64,000 bases of DNA from contig CAYREY010000017.1 in the NCBI GenBank assembly GCA_964423405.1, positions 3,390 to 67,389 on the forward strand, written 5' to 3'. The notes below the pieces were generated by a model. The model did no database searches, had not been told where the DNA came from, and saw nothing but the letters and a program-made list of their open reading frames with translations. Positions 43,161-51,998 of the stretch are shown one piece after another; position 1 is the stretch's first letter, and the number at the start of each line of letters is the position of its first letter. The position numbers were made by a program, and so were the translations under genes. This DNA comes from Bog-950 sp964423405. Lineage in GTDB: Bacteria; Bacteroidota; Bacteroidia; Chitinophagales; LD1.

Positions 43161-44246
43161 TTGAAAAAAGTACTTTACATAGCTATGCACCGCCGCGACC
43201 GTTCGCCGTCGCAGCGTTTTCGTTTTGAGCAATACCTGGAGTACCTGAAACAACATGGTTACGATTACGATTTCTCGTTTCTTATTACCCCCGAAGACGA
43301 TAAGGTGTTTTACTCGCCGGGCAACCTGCTTAGCAAGGGGCTTATTTTTTTAAAGTGCTTTACCAAACGCCTGGGCGATGTGTTAAGCGCCAACAAGTAC
43401 GACATTATTTTTATTCAGCGCGAAGCGTTTATGACCGGCACTACTTTTTTCGAAAAGCAGTTTGCCCGCAGCAAAGCCAAAGTAATTTTCGATTATGACG
43501 ATTCTATCTGGATGCAGAATGTATCGGAGGCTAACAAGAAGTTTAGCTTTTTGAAAGATGCTTCTAAAACAGCATCCATTATTGGGCTGAGCGACATGAT
43601 ATTTGCCGGTAACCAGTACCTGGCCGATTATGCCAAACCATACAATAGTAATATCCGCATAGTACCCACTACTATAGATACCGATGAGTACCAGCGCATA
43701 CTACAACCTAACGACGGTAAAGTATGCATAGGCTGGAGCGGTAGCATTACCACCATACAGCACTTTAAGTTTGCTGTACCGGCCCTGCTTAAAGTAAAAG
43801 CAAAGTACCGCGACCGCATTAAGATTAAAGTAATAGGCGATGCCAACTATAAGAATGATGAACTGGATGTGATAAGCCTTAACTGGAACAAACAGGACGA
43901 GTTGCGCGAGTTGTCTTCTTTCGATATAGGTATTATGCCACTGCCCGATGATGAGTGGGCCAAGGGTAAATGCGGCCTGAAAGGCCTGCAATACATGGCG
44001 CTGGAGATACCTACTATTATGTCGCCGGTGGGGGTAAACAGCCAGATAATACAAAGCGGTGTAAATGGCTACCTGGCTACAACCGATGAGGAGTATGTAA
44101 ATGCCATATCTACCCTAATAGATAACGAACTGCTGCGTAAACAAATGGGTGCCGAAGGCCGCCGCACCGTAGTAGAAAAATACTCGGTAAAGGCATGGCA
44201 GCCATTGTACCTGCAATACTATAATGAGCTGCTGGGTATTAAATAG
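43161..44246 (+). CDS. glycosyltransferase, GT4-like
   Basis: A 361-residue GT-B glycosyltransferase. The start is a TTG at 43161 (MKKVLYIAMHRRDRSPSQRFR); no ATG fits. The N-terminal domain carries IFDYDDSIWMQ, and the C-terminal domain carries the nucleotide-sugar region: CIGWSGSITT, FDIGIMPLPDDEWAKGKCGLK and MSPVGVNSQII. The segment with acidic residues before CGLKGLQYMALEIP occupies the place of the EX7E motif. It lies 141 bases after the epimerase gene and may add a sugar made by it. The acceptor is unknown. Confidence 0.88.
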   Translation: MKKVLYIAMHRRDRSPSQRFRFEQYLEYLKQHGYDYDFSFLITPEDDKVFYSPGNLLSKGLIFLKCFTKRLGDVLSANKYDIIFIQREAFMTGTTFFEKQFARSKAKVIFDYDDSIWMQNVSEANKKFSFLKDASKTASIIGLSDMIFAGNQYLADYAKPYNSNIRIVPTTIDTDEYQRILQPNDGKVCIGWSGSITTIQHFKFAVPALLKVKAKYRDRIKIKVIGDANYKNDELDVISLNWNKQDELRELSSFDIGIMPLPDDEWAKGKCGLKGLQYMALEIPTIMSPVGVNSQIIQSGVNGYLATTDEEYVNAISTLIDNELLRKQMGAEGRRTVVEKYSVKAWQPLYLQYYNELLGIK

Positions 44247-44271
44247 CCGCAATAACATTACAGCATAAAAA

Positions 44272-44303
44272 AGCCCGCTTGCCTTTGGCAAGCGGGCTTT
44301 TGC
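44272..44303 (+). terminator. terminator after the glycosyltransferase gene
   Basis: A perfect 12-base-pair stem (agcccgcttgcc 44272-44283, ggcaagcgggct 44287-44298) with a 3-base loop is followed by a T tract; A on the left allows use from the convergent gene too. Confidence 0.9.
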
Positions 44304-44319
44304 TTTATAAGCGGTACGC

Positions 44320-44808
44320 CTATACTACCTTATTGGCGCAGCAGCTGGCTGCATGCGCCTCTGGTTTAGCCTTAAAGGTAAAGCCCATAGACATAATATA
44401 GCCCATAGCCTCGCTAAGCGCTGTATTGGAGCCAAAGCGCGGATTAGTATTTATATCGGCGTGTACCTCCAGCTCGGTGTTGTACCGGTCGAACAGGTCG
44501 CACAGGTGATAGGCTATTTCTATAGAGCGCGAAACTTCAATTAACAGCCGTTCTTTCAGGCTCATTTTGTTGGTGGTGCGGTCGTTATTAATAAACATAA
44601 ACCCGCCGCGGCCTTTTCGCAACAGCACTATCACCGTTGCAAACTCGGTTTCGCGGCCTCTTACCTGCGAGTCGGTACCTATGCAAACCTTTATCTGGTT
44701 GCCTAGTTCGCGCTCCTGTATAAGGGCATTTTCTACCGCCGCACTAATGGGCAGTTCAATTCTGGTTCCGTCTAACTTACGCCATTTTGAGGTGAGTACT
44801 GATTCCAT
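44320..44808 (-). CDS. RNase H-like protein, DUF458/YkuK family
   Basis: A 162-residue protein of the RNase H-like DUF458 family (B. subtilis YkuK). The start at 44808 (MESVLTSKWRKLDG) fits the family; a longer frame to 44856 is unlikely. Features are VCIGTDSQVRG, where the Asp is the first expected catalytic acid, VIVLLRKGRGG, and the later acidic EVHADINTNPRFGSN. The C-terminal part (KPEAHAASCCANKV) carries the His and Cys expected near the end of the family. Nuclease activity is not proven. It is transcribed alone. Confidence 0.85.
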   Translation of the reverse strand: MESVLTSKWRKLDGTRIELPISAAVENALIQERELGNQIKVCIGTDSQVRGRETEFATVIVLLRKGRGGFMFINNDRTTNKMSLKERLLIEVSRSIEIAYHLCDLFDRYNTELEVHADINTNPRFGSNTALSEAMGYIMSMGFTFKAKPEAHAASCCANKVV

Positions 44809-45128
44809 ACACTTTATTGTTTTTGGTTTACTAAATGTAACTACATGTAATAACAAAAAGTTATTTCTGCCAGCCCATTTACCAACAGGTCCGGCAAGTA
44901 TGGCTCATACCCATATTGTATTCGTAAAAATACCATACAAATAAGCGGTGCTATCCACATGTATGGGTAGTCTTTTACATTTTGTTGGCAATGGGTTTAA
45001 ACCTTTTTAACCAATTATAGTCATACCCCCATAACCAATGCCTGATACCGAAAGCAAACAAATTACAGAAACTGAACACTGCTAACAGGCACAGTAAGGG
45101 CAGTTTCTCAACCCAAAATAAAATAACA

Positions 45129-45962
45129 ATGAAAGCAAGAATGATGCAACTATTAAGCGTGGCAATACTGTTTGCTGTTATATCGCTTAGCTCGTGTAAA
45201 AAAGAGGCAACCGATACTACCGACCTGAGCCCTGCCAGTAACATGGCCCTGGCCGATGAATCGTACAACGATGTAAACAACATAGCCGATGAGGCCGCCA
45301 CTACCGGCAGTGTAAGCTATAAAACCGACGATGCCAACAGCCTGCTGGCCGGCTGCGCTACCGTAACCCGCGATACTACCAGCACACCCCGGGTTACCAC
45401 TATAGATTTTGGTACCGGCTGCACCGGTGCCGATGGGAAAACACGCAAAGGCCGCATAATTGTAACCCACGATGGCCCGTACCGCAACTCCGGCACTACT
45501 ATTACTGTAACCTTTGATAACTACTTTGTAAACGATAACCAGGTAACCGGTACCAAAACCATACATAACGATGGATTGAATAATGCCGGGCATACCTCGT
45601 TCAGCGTGAGTGTAAACGGGCAGGTACTACTGGCTAACGGGGCAGGTACTATCACATGGACCTCGGAGCGTACCCGTGAGTGGATTGCCGGCGAAAGCAC
45701 CCCTAACCGCGATGATGACCAGTACGCAATTACCGGTTCGGCTACCGGCACTGCTGCCAATGGCGACCAGTTTTCGGCTACTATTAACCAGGCGCTGATA
45801 CGCAACCTGGCACCCGGCTGCCGCAGGCATTTTGTAAGCGGTGTAGCTACTATGGAACGCACCAACCGCCCTACCCGTGTAATAGATTATGGCAACGGCA
45901 ACTGCGATGACCAGGCTACTGTAACTGTAAACGGCGTAGTACATACTATTACCTTGCACTAG
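45129..45962 (+). CDS. lipoprotein of unknown function
   Basis: A 277-residue predicted lipoprotein with lipobox SLSSC (near residue 23) followed by KKE, a surface-export-type sequence in some Bacteroidota. The mature part is Thr/Asn/Gly-rich and beta-like, with two cysteine-containing repeats (TIDFGTGCTGADGKTRKGRI and a later VIDYGNGNCDDQATVTVNG) that suggest a duplicated strand-turn motif. I recognise no domain. The gene lies between two strong terminators and is transcribed alone. Confidence 0.75.
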   Translation: MKARMMQLLSVAILFAVISLSSCKKEATDTTDLSPASNMALADESYNDVNNIADEAATTGSVSYKTDDANSLLAGCATVTRDTTSTPRVTTIDFGTGCTGADGKTRKGRIIVTHDGPYRNSGTTITVTFDNYFVNDNQVTGTKTIHNDGLNNAGHTSFSVSVNGQVLLANGAGTITWTSERTREWIAGESTPNRDDDQYAITGSATGTAANGDQFSATINQALIRNLAPGCRRHFVSGVATMERTNRPTRVIDYGNGNCDDQATVTVNGVVHTITLH

Positions 45963-45982
45963 CAGTAACTGATGTACCTAAA

Positions 45983-46015
45983 AAAAGCGGGCTTCTGATT
46001 CAGAAGCCCGCTTTT
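45983..46015. terminator. bidirectional terminator between lipoprotein gene and purH
   Basis: A perfect 15-base-pair stem (45983-45997 with 46001-46015) with a 3-base loop has A and T at the ends, so it serves both convergent genes. Confidence 0.92.
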
Positions 46016-46045
46016 AGTTTGTTGCAGTACTACGCCTGCGCTATA

Positions 46046-47566
46046 TTAATGTTTAAAGTGCCTTACACCGGTAACTACCATAGCCTGGTTGTTGGCATTG
46101 GCAGCGTCTATACTATCCTGATCTTTTATACTACCACCGGGTTGAGAGATGGCAGTAATACCGGCTTCGTTCGATATCTGTACGCAGTCGGGGAAAGGGA
46201 AGAAGGCATCGCTGGCCATAACGGCACCGGTTAAGTCAAAGCCAAACTCTTTCGCTTTACGAATAGCGTTTTGCAGCGCATCTACGCGGCTGGTTTGTCC
46301 GCAGTTGCTACCAATAAGCTGTTTGTTTTTTACCAGTGCAATGCCGTTGCTCTTCAGGTGCTTAACAGCTATTACGGCAAAGGTAAGGTCGTCTATCTCG
46401 GCATCGGTAGGTGCTTTGGTGGTAACCACTTTAAACTCGGCTTTGCCTTCGGCGCGGTTATCTACATCTTGTGCAAGTACGCCATTCAGCAGGCTCTTAA
46501 ATTGAGTTGTCTGCTCGGCTTTGGCTTTCTGTTTAATAAGTATGCGGTTCTTTTTCGATTTCAATACCGCCAGTGCATCGTCATCGTAACCCGGTGCAGT
46601 AAGCACTTCGAAGAACAACGAGTTTAGCTCGTTGGCAGTAGCTAAATCTATAACACGGTTGGCAGCTATTACACCACCAAAGGCCGAGGTAGTATCGCAG
46701 GCAAAAGCGGCCTTGTAAGCTTCGGCAATTGTAGGGCGCGAGGCCAGTCCGCAGCTATTAGTATGCTTGATAATAGCAACAGTAGGCTCGGTAAATTCGG
46801 CTACCAGGTTTACGGATGCTTCTACATCTACCAGGTTGTTATACGATAGTTCTTTACCGTTCAGTATTTCGAATATCTCATCTAAGTTACCATAGAAGAT
46901 ACCGCGTTGGTGCGGGTTTTCGCCGTAGCGAAGCACCTTGGCGTTCAGCTCGCTCTTTTTAAATACCTCGTAGTTATACTCCTGATTAAAGTAGTTGAAT
47001 ATAAGCGTATCGTAGTGCGATGAGGTCATAAACGCTTTGGCAGCAAAGCGTTTGCGGTCGTCCAGATCGCTTTCGCCGTTTTTCTCCTGCAATAAAGCCA
47101 ATAGCGATTCGTAATCGTTACGGGTAGAAACGATAATAGTATCGTTAAAGTTTTTGGCCGCTGCACGTATCAGCGATATGCCGCCTATGTCTATCTTCTC
47201 TATTATATCTTCTTCGCCTTTGCCGGCTTTTACGGTTTCTTCAAACGGGTACAGGTCAACAATTACCAGGTCTATCTCGGGTATTTCGTATTGTGCCATT
47301 TCTTTCTGGTCGCCGGCATTATCGCGGCGGCCCAGTATACCACCAAACACTTTGGGGTGCAGGGTTTTAACACGGCCACCTAATATAGAGGGGTAGGAGG
47401 TAAGGTCTTCTACAGCGGTTACTTTAACGCCCAGGCCCTCTATAAAGCTTTGGGTGCCGCCAGTGCTGTAAATTTTTACGCCCAGCTTGTCCAGCTCTTT
47501 TACAATAAGGTCCAGCTTATCCTTATAAAAAACCGAAATGAGGGCAGATTTTATCTTTTTGCGCAT
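46046..47566 (-). CDS. purH: bifunctional AICAR transformylase/IMP cyclohydrolase
   Basis: PurH, 506 residues, catalyses the last two steps of IMP synthesis. The N-terminal IMP cyclohydrolase domain shows ALISVFYKDKLD, STGGTQSFIEG, ILGGRVKTLHPKVFGGIL and DIGGISLIRAAAKN. The C-terminal transformylase domain shows RYGENPHQRG, KHTNSCGLA (catalytic Lys-His), SDAFFPFPDCV and QPGGSIKDQ. The length is normal. It follows an HTH protein gene on the same strand after a 273-base gap, so it probably has its own promoter. Confidence 0.96.
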   Translation of the reverse strand: MRKKIKSALISVFYKDKLDLIVKELDKLGVKIYSTGGTQSFIEGLGVKVTAVEDLTSYPSILGGRVKTLHPKVFGGILGRRDNAGDQKEMAQYEIPEIDLVIVDLYPFEETVKAGKGEEDIIEKIDIGGISLIRAAAKNFNDTIIVSTRNDYESLLALLQEKNGESDLDDRKRFAAKAFMTSSHYDTLIFNYFNQEYNYEVFKKSELNAKVLRYGENPHQRGIFYGNLDEIFEILNGKELSYNNLVDVEASVNLVAEFTEPTVAIIKHTNSCGLASRPTIAEAYKAAFACDTTSAFGGVIAANRVIDLATANELNSLFFEVLTAPGYDDDALAVLKSKKNRILIKQKAKAEQTTQFKSLLNGVLAQDVDNRAEGKAEFKVVTTKAPTDAEIDDLTFAVIAVKHLKSNGIALVKNKQLIGSNCGQTSRVDALQNAIRKAKEFGFDLTGAVMASDAFFPFPDCVQISNEAGITAISQPGGSIKDQDSIDAANANNQAMVVTGVRHFKH

Positions 47567-47761
47567 AGGGTAGGGATTTTAGAATGCGCGCGAATGTATA
47601 CCCAAATCCGGACTTTAAACCGGCTATACCGGCTTTTTAAATAACAGGTTTTCCACCCTTTGAGCGGTTAGGCCGGGTACGGTCCGCCAAAGTGGTAGAA
47701 TACAGCTATTGCTAATGGAAGGTTACAGGTATCTGAAACTATTATCCGAATCACCATTAAT

Positions 47762-47810
47762 GGATTAGCAGGATAACAGCTAATACAATTGCATTTAATC
47801 TTGCTAATCC
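47762..47810. repeat. inverted repeat in non-coding DNA upstream of purH
   Basis: ggattagca (47762-47770) and tgctaatcc (47802-47810) are perfect inverted copies 31 bases apart in the 273-base gap between purH and the HTH gene; taaaatcctg and a direct echo of the same words follow. The text looks like a degenerate dispersed repeat. Apart from this I see nothing else in 47567-47839. Confidence 0.45.
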
Positions 47811-47839
47811 TAAAATCCTGAAAATTGAGATTCAGACAG

Positions 47840-48493
47840 CTAACTCAGCGCCGCAGGCGCGGTATTTAGTATCTCCTCAATTGCCTTCACCTGCTCTGGT
47901 GAAAGTTCATTTGCCAGTTGCTGGGTAATAGTGGTGTTGCCAATGGTGATATGGACAGGTGGGGGTATTTTGCCTGAAATTTTATGAAAGGCGTTGATGT
48001 AGTATTGGGCGGCCAGTATGTTGCGGTGGTGCAGGGCATCGTACAGCATCATATCCAGCAGGGTGGTGGCGGCGTAGGTATACCGGGCCATAAAATCCTC
48101 GGCATTGCTGCATGGTGCGTTCAGGTGTTTGGCTACCGTTTGCCGGCTAATACCTGTTTGCATGGCCACCTGCTGGTGGCTGGGCATGGCCTTGTACTTT
48201 AGTACATGCTGCTGTACGGCACTGTAAATTTTATACCGGTTGTTTTCTTCTACCTGCTGGTTGGTGGCCTGCCCGGTAAGTTGGTGTACAATATTGCGCA
48301 ACAGGGTTTGCTTTCCGTCGAGCACCTGCAGCCATTCGGTTGCAATTTTATGCAGGGTGTCTTTTTCGTTAGGTTTAAGAAAAACCAATACGTCGCCGTT
48401 TTCGTCGGCACCGCTTAGTATGGTTTTAAAACGTTTGCGGGTAGCAGGGCTAAGGTTGTGGCTTTTTAACGGGGGCAGTAGGTTTTCTGTCAT
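47840..48493 (-). CDS. helix-turn-helix DNA-binding protein
   Basis: A 217-residue protein. The ATG at 48493 is preferred, because the 78 residues in front of it in a longer frame look like untranslated sequence. A helix-turn-helix lies at about residues 104-124 (HQQVAMQTGISRQTVAKHL). Before it is a helical region and after it a mostly alpha segment with VHITIGNTTITQQLANELS. This could be a phage-type or plasmid-type regulator, but I see no neighbouring phage genes. It is next upstream of purH on the same strand; three GGGTTAACA motifs lie in its upstream region, which suggests autoregulation. Confidence 0.75.
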   Translation of the reverse strand: MTENLLPPLKSHNLSPATRKRFKTILSGADENGDVLVFLKPNEKDTLHKIATEWLQVLDGKQTLLRNIVHQLTGQATNQQVEENNRYKIYSAVQQHVLKYKAMPSHQQVAMQTGISRQTVAKHLNAPCSNAEDFMARYTYAATTLLDMMLYDALHHRNILAAQYYINAFHKISGKIPPPVHITIGNTTITQQLANELSPEQVKAIEEILNTAPAALS

Positions 48494-48636
48494 GGTGGTT
48501 TGGGGTTTTAAGTGAGGGGAGAATACATGCGGCTGAGGTATGTAACCAGGAAGCGTGGGGATACTGATGGATGGCTGGTTCCTGATAGAGAGTTTTTGGC
48601 TCACCCGCCGACGGGCGACAGTATGCCTGCGGCACA

Positions 48637-48854
48637 GGGTTAACAGCCTAAAAAATGTATTAAAGTGTTGCTGAGAAAGCCGGTAGTGTTGCTGCTTAAG
48701 AATAGCAGCCGGTTTATTGCACTGCAAATATACGGAAATAGATTGATATTTTAATATTACAATTACATGTTATGTTTTGAGGTGTGGGGTGGGTTAACAC
48801 CAAAAAAATGTAATAAGCTGCAAATGAGTGGTTTGGTAAGGGGGTGGGTTAACA
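48637..48854. promoter_or_regulatory. cluster of three GGGTTAACA motifs
   Basis: GGGTTAACA occurs at 48637, 48791 and 48846, the last two 55 bases apart. They lie 144-361 bases upstream of the HTH gene start. The identical word clusters upstream of purF. A binding site for the HTH protein is an inference. Confidence 0.35.
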
Positions 48855-48864
48855 CATTTAAAGC

Positions 48865-48897
48865 AAACGGCCCATACCAGTGGGGTATGGGCCGTTT
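48865..48897. terminator. strong hairpin, possible terminator or attenuator
   Basis: A perfect 14-base-pair stem (aaacggcccatacc with ggtatgggccgttt) and a 5-base loop. The following T tract is weak in both directions, so it may be a terminator or another RNA structure. Confidence 0.45.
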
Positions 48898-48917
48898 AAT
48901 ACTATGCTGCACTACTA

Positions 48918-48953
48918 TAAAACAAAACAGGCAGGGCGTATGCCCTGCCTGTT
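48918..48953 (-). terminator. terminator of the adhesin gene
   Basis: A perfect 12-base-pair stem (48926-48937 with 48942-48953) with a 4-base loop; read on the minus strand it is followed by TTTTGTTTT. It lies just after the adhesin stop. Confidence 0.88.
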
Positions 48954-48976
48954 GTAGTTACCGGTGAACCGATTGG

Positions 48977-51610
48977 TTATTTGGTAACGGTTATTTTAAG
49001 CGTGCTTAGTTGTTTATTGCGGATTACCTGTACGCTGTACACACCGGCAGGTAGTTCGGCATTCACATTTACAATTTGTGTGTTGGCTTTGGTGCTGTAC
49101 ACCACTTTACCTACCACATCGCTGATAGCTATTTCTCTATCGGCGGCATTTGCAAATTCAAGTGCAAAACGGCCGTTGTTAGGGTTAGGGTATAGTTTAA
49201 TACCAGCCTCGGCATTAATAGCACCTATACTTAAACCGGTAATGTTTACCACATTGCTGGTATCGCTGCAACCATTGGCATCGGTTACTACTACCGAGTA
49301 GTTACCATTGGCAGTAGCTGTATAGCTTTGGGTAGTACCGTTGTTTATAACTGCACCATCCTGTAACCACTGGTAGCTGGTAAAGCTTTCGGTGGTTAGT
49401 ACATTGCCTGTGTTAGAAGCAGTAGGCTGTGGCAGTGCGTTTACTGTAAGTACCAGGGTAATAACGCTATCGCAACCGTTGGCATTTACCAGGGTATCGG
49501 TATAGCTACCGGCAGCAACCTGATCTACACCATTGAATAAATACGATTCGCCCTGGCACATAGTGTGGCTAAACTGCGATGAAGTATGCTCCAGTACAGT
49601 AACGGTATAAGCAGCCGTGTTAGAGCAGTTGTTGGCATCGGTTACAGTTACGTTGTAAGTAGTAGTAGCAGCAGGTGTAACAGTTACCTGGTCGCTGGTA
49701 CCAAGGCCATTATCCCAGCTATAGTCAGTACCACCGGTAGCAGTAAGGTCAGCTGATGTACCCTCGCAAACCGAAGCTGTACCTGTAATAGCAGCAACCG
49801 GCAGGGTATTAACCGTAACGGTTTGTTCTGCCGAAGCCGAACAGTTGTTGGCATCGGTTACTACTACGCTGTAAATAGTATTGCCTGTTGGTGTAACAGT
49901 TACCGCATCGTTGGTACCCAGGCCATCGCTCCAGCTGTAGCTGTTGCCGCCTGCGGCAGTAAGTGTGGTAGAGCCACCTTCGCATATAGTAGCAGTGCCG
50001 CTTATGCTGGCAGTAGGTAGTGCATTTATACTAACCGATTGCTGTGCTGTAGCAGTACAGCCGTTGGCGCCTGTTACAGTTACAGTATATACTGTAGTAG
50101 ATGTAGGCGATACGCTTACAGTAGCGTTGCTGCCAAGGCTATTGCTCCAGTCGTAGCTGGTACCTGTACCGGCAGTTAAATCAGTTGAAGAACCTTCGCA
50201 TACTACAGAGGCACCGGTAATAGAAGCTGTAGGAACGCTATTTACAGATACCTGCTGCTGTGCAGTAGCAGTACAGCCGTTGGCATCGGTTACAGTTACG
50301 CTGTAGGTAGTAACCGAAGAAGGTGATACAGTTACCTGGCTGTTGCCACCCAGGCCATTGCTCCAGCTATAGCTGGTACCACCACCTGCTGTTAAGGTAG
50401 TAGAGCTACCCTGGCAAATAGTAGAACCGCCAGTAACAACTGCATTAGGCAGGTTGTTTACAGTTACAGTTACGCTTGAAGAAGATGATGTTTCGCAGGC
50501 ATTTTGTGCCGCTACCGAAACAGTACCATCGCCACTGCAAAGTACAGTAATAGTGTTAGAACCTGCACCGCTGCTGATAGATAAACCACCGGTAACGCTC
50601 CATACAAACGATGTTGCGTTAGGGTCGTTAGCTACAGTATAAGTAGCAGTACTGCCAAGACAGGCAGCTGTAGGCGAAGCCGTAAAAGCAGGTTGTGCCG
50701 GGGCATTGTAAATCCATGTAATAACAACCTGGCCATTGCCCGTGTTAGTACCAGCCGACTGTACGCCATTTGATACTCCACCTATGTAGCTGCTACCGCC
50801 GCCGCCGCCACCGCCGGCGCCTTTATCGTTACCCGAGCAACCTGTAGTACCGGCAGAACCGCCACCACCGCCGCCGCCGCCAAGGTAGCCACCGCCACCG
50901 CCGCCGCCGCCGGGAATACTTTGTGCATTAAAACAGCAGCAGCTTTGGCCGTTACCGCCGTTACCGCCTTGTCCGCTTGCAGCAGCTGTACCTGGTTGAC
51001 CCAGGAAGCCGCTACAACCTATACCGGCAGTACCCGCAGCACCTTGTACGCTGCCAAAGTTACCACCACCACCACCACCAGCTACGCCATTACTGGTTGG
51101 TGCATCGGTACCAATGGCACCAACACCGCTACCGCCAGCACCACCATTACCACCGGTAACAACAGATAGCTCGCAACCGGCACGGCCACCGCCGCCGCCG
51201 CCGCCAGCTACTATTACGCGGTTACTTTCGGCTGTGCCGCCAACGCGTACATCAGATGAACCACCGCCACCACCGGCGTTTTGGCTACCACCGTTGCCAC
51301 CACCGTTGAAACCACCGGTAGGTGTAGCGCCCTGGCCACCAACAACAACGTTTAATACATCACCGGGGCTAACAGTAAGGTCACCCTCGGCAAATCCACC
51401 AAGGCCGCCCGCACCACCTGCAGCGGAGTTAGCGCCAACAGCGCCACTACCACCCTGTGCACCATAGGCAGCAACGTGTACTTGTGTTACGCCACAGGGC
51501 ACTGTAAATGTTTGTAAACCACCTGTAAAACTGTAGGTGGTACTTTGCTGTGCCGATGCCAGATTGAACAGGCCGAGGCAACACGCATAAAAAAGTAATT
51601 TTTTTCTCAT
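48977..51610 (-). CDS. glycine-rich, Ig-like repeat surface adhesin with T9SS sorting domain
   Basis: An 877-residue secreted surface protein. After the signal peptide (MRKKLLFYACCLGLFNLASA) comes a jelly-roll-like start and a Gly-rich domain (about 57-285) similar to the glycine-rich region in LTK/ALK-type and bacterial adhesins. A PKD-like unit follows, then four tandem Ig-like repeats of about 72 residues (about 390-670) with ICxG...TSYSWSNGLG...VTVTDANGC. Two more Ig-like pieces come next, and a type A T9SS C-terminal domain from about residue 802 (IKLYPNPNNGRFALEF ... LKITVTK). Repeat copies are similar at the DNA level, so the copy number may vary. It would be exported by the T9SS encoded earlier in the window. 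Confidence 0.9.
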   Translation of the reverse strand: MRKKLLFYACCLGLFNLASAQQSTTYSFTGGLQTFTVPCGVTQVHVAAYGAQGGSGAVGANSAAGGAGGLGGFAEGDLTVSPGDVLNVVVGGQGATPTGGFNGGGNGGSQNAGGGGGSSDVRVGGTAESNRVIVAGGGGGGGRAGCELSVVTGGNGGAGGSGVGAIGTDAPTSNGVAGGGGGGNFGSVQGAAGTAGIGCSGFLGQPGTAAASGQGGNGGNGQSCCCFNAQSIPGGGGGGGGYLGGGGGGGGSAGTTGCSGNDKGAGGGGGGGSSYIGGVSNGVQSAGTNTGNGQVVITWIYNAPAQPAFTASPTAACLGSTATYTVANDPNATSFVWSVTGGLSISSGAGSNTITVLCSGDGTVSVAAQNACETSSSSSVTVTVNNLPNAVVTGGSTICQGSSTTLTAGGGTSYSWSNGLGGNSQVTVSPSSVTTYSVTVTDANGCTATAQQQVSVNSVPTASITGASVVCEGSSTDLTAGTGTSYDWSNSLGSNATVSVSPTSTTVYTVTVTGANGCTATAQQSVSINALPTASISGTATICEGGSTTLTAAGGNSYSWSDGLGTNDAVTVTPTGNTIYSVVVTDANNCSASAEQTVTVNTLPVAAITGTASVCEGTSADLTATGGTDYSWDNGLGTSDQVTVTPAATTTYNVTVTDANNCSNTAAYTVTVLEHTSSQFSHTMCQGESYLFNGVDQVAAGSYTDTLVNANGCDSVITLVLTVNALPQPTASNTGNVLTTESFTSYQWLQDGAVINNGTTQSYTATANGNYSVVVTDANGCSDTSNVVNITGLSIGAINAEAGIKLYPNPNNGRFALEFANAADREIAISDVVGKVVYSTKANTQIVNVNAELPAGVYSVQVIRNKQLSTLKITVTK
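49590..50440 (-). repeat. tandem coding repeats (about 216 bases) in the adhesin
   Basis: Four units of about 72 codons encode Ig-like modules with near-identical DANGC and SYSW words. They are in-frame tandem copies inside the adhesin gene and not an independent element. Confidence 0.75.
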
Positions 51611-51998
51611 AGTCTAAGGTTTATGTGAATTAGGTTTGTCAAAAATAATCAATACTACGGGTAAACGAATTTTTTTATAGTCTAATAGTTCACACCATGC
51701 ATTATAATTTCAACAATATGTGTAGCATAATACACATTAGCCTCATTCACAGGAATATCTCCACACCTATAATTGCTTTATGAAACATCAAACCAATATA
51801 TGCAATAATGATTTTTATCATATTTAAAGCACAGATGGTTACTAAATTGGTTTATCAAAATATTATCAACAAGTTGAACTAACCTTTTTTGCTACAAAAA
51901 GCCCAATTGACTTTAGTTGTGCAAATCATGGGCTTCTTGGTATGTAGTTTTGCAATTACCATTTTACGATTAAACTTGTAGCACGTAAAACCTGTACC
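51611..51998. other. 388-base AT-rich non-coding region
   Basis: This sits between the divergent adhesin and small-protein genes and must hold both promoters. It is distinctly AT-rich. A short inverted pair aagccca/tgggctt encloses ttgactttagttgtgcaa near 51900. I see no gene or RNA in it. Confidence 0.55.

Larger units (their letters stand above)
48494..48976. other. non-coding region between HTH gene and adhesin gene
   Basis: This holds the HTH gene's upstream region, three GGGTTAACA motifs (48637-48645, 48791-48799, 48846-48854), a perfect 14-base-pair hairpin (48865-48878 with 48884-48897) and the adhesin terminator. A long open frame across its left half continues that of the HTH gene, but its composition is not protein-like. 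Confidence 0.6.

Noticed and set aside
48494..48727. N-terminal extension of the HTH protein by 78 residues
   Set aside because: The extra residues are rich in Gln/His/Pro/Arg without structure and cover the motif-bearing region; the ATG at 48493 begins the conserved-looking part.
49590..50440. CRISPR-like regular repeats
   Set aside because: The units are 216 bases, in frame and encode Ig-like modules; there are no short identical repeats with unique spacers.
50921..51467. His/Tyr/Thr-rich and Pro-rich frames antisense to the Gly-rich domain
   Set aside because: Shadows of GGN/GGC codon runs; the sense frame has a signal peptide, Ig repeats and a T9SS domain.
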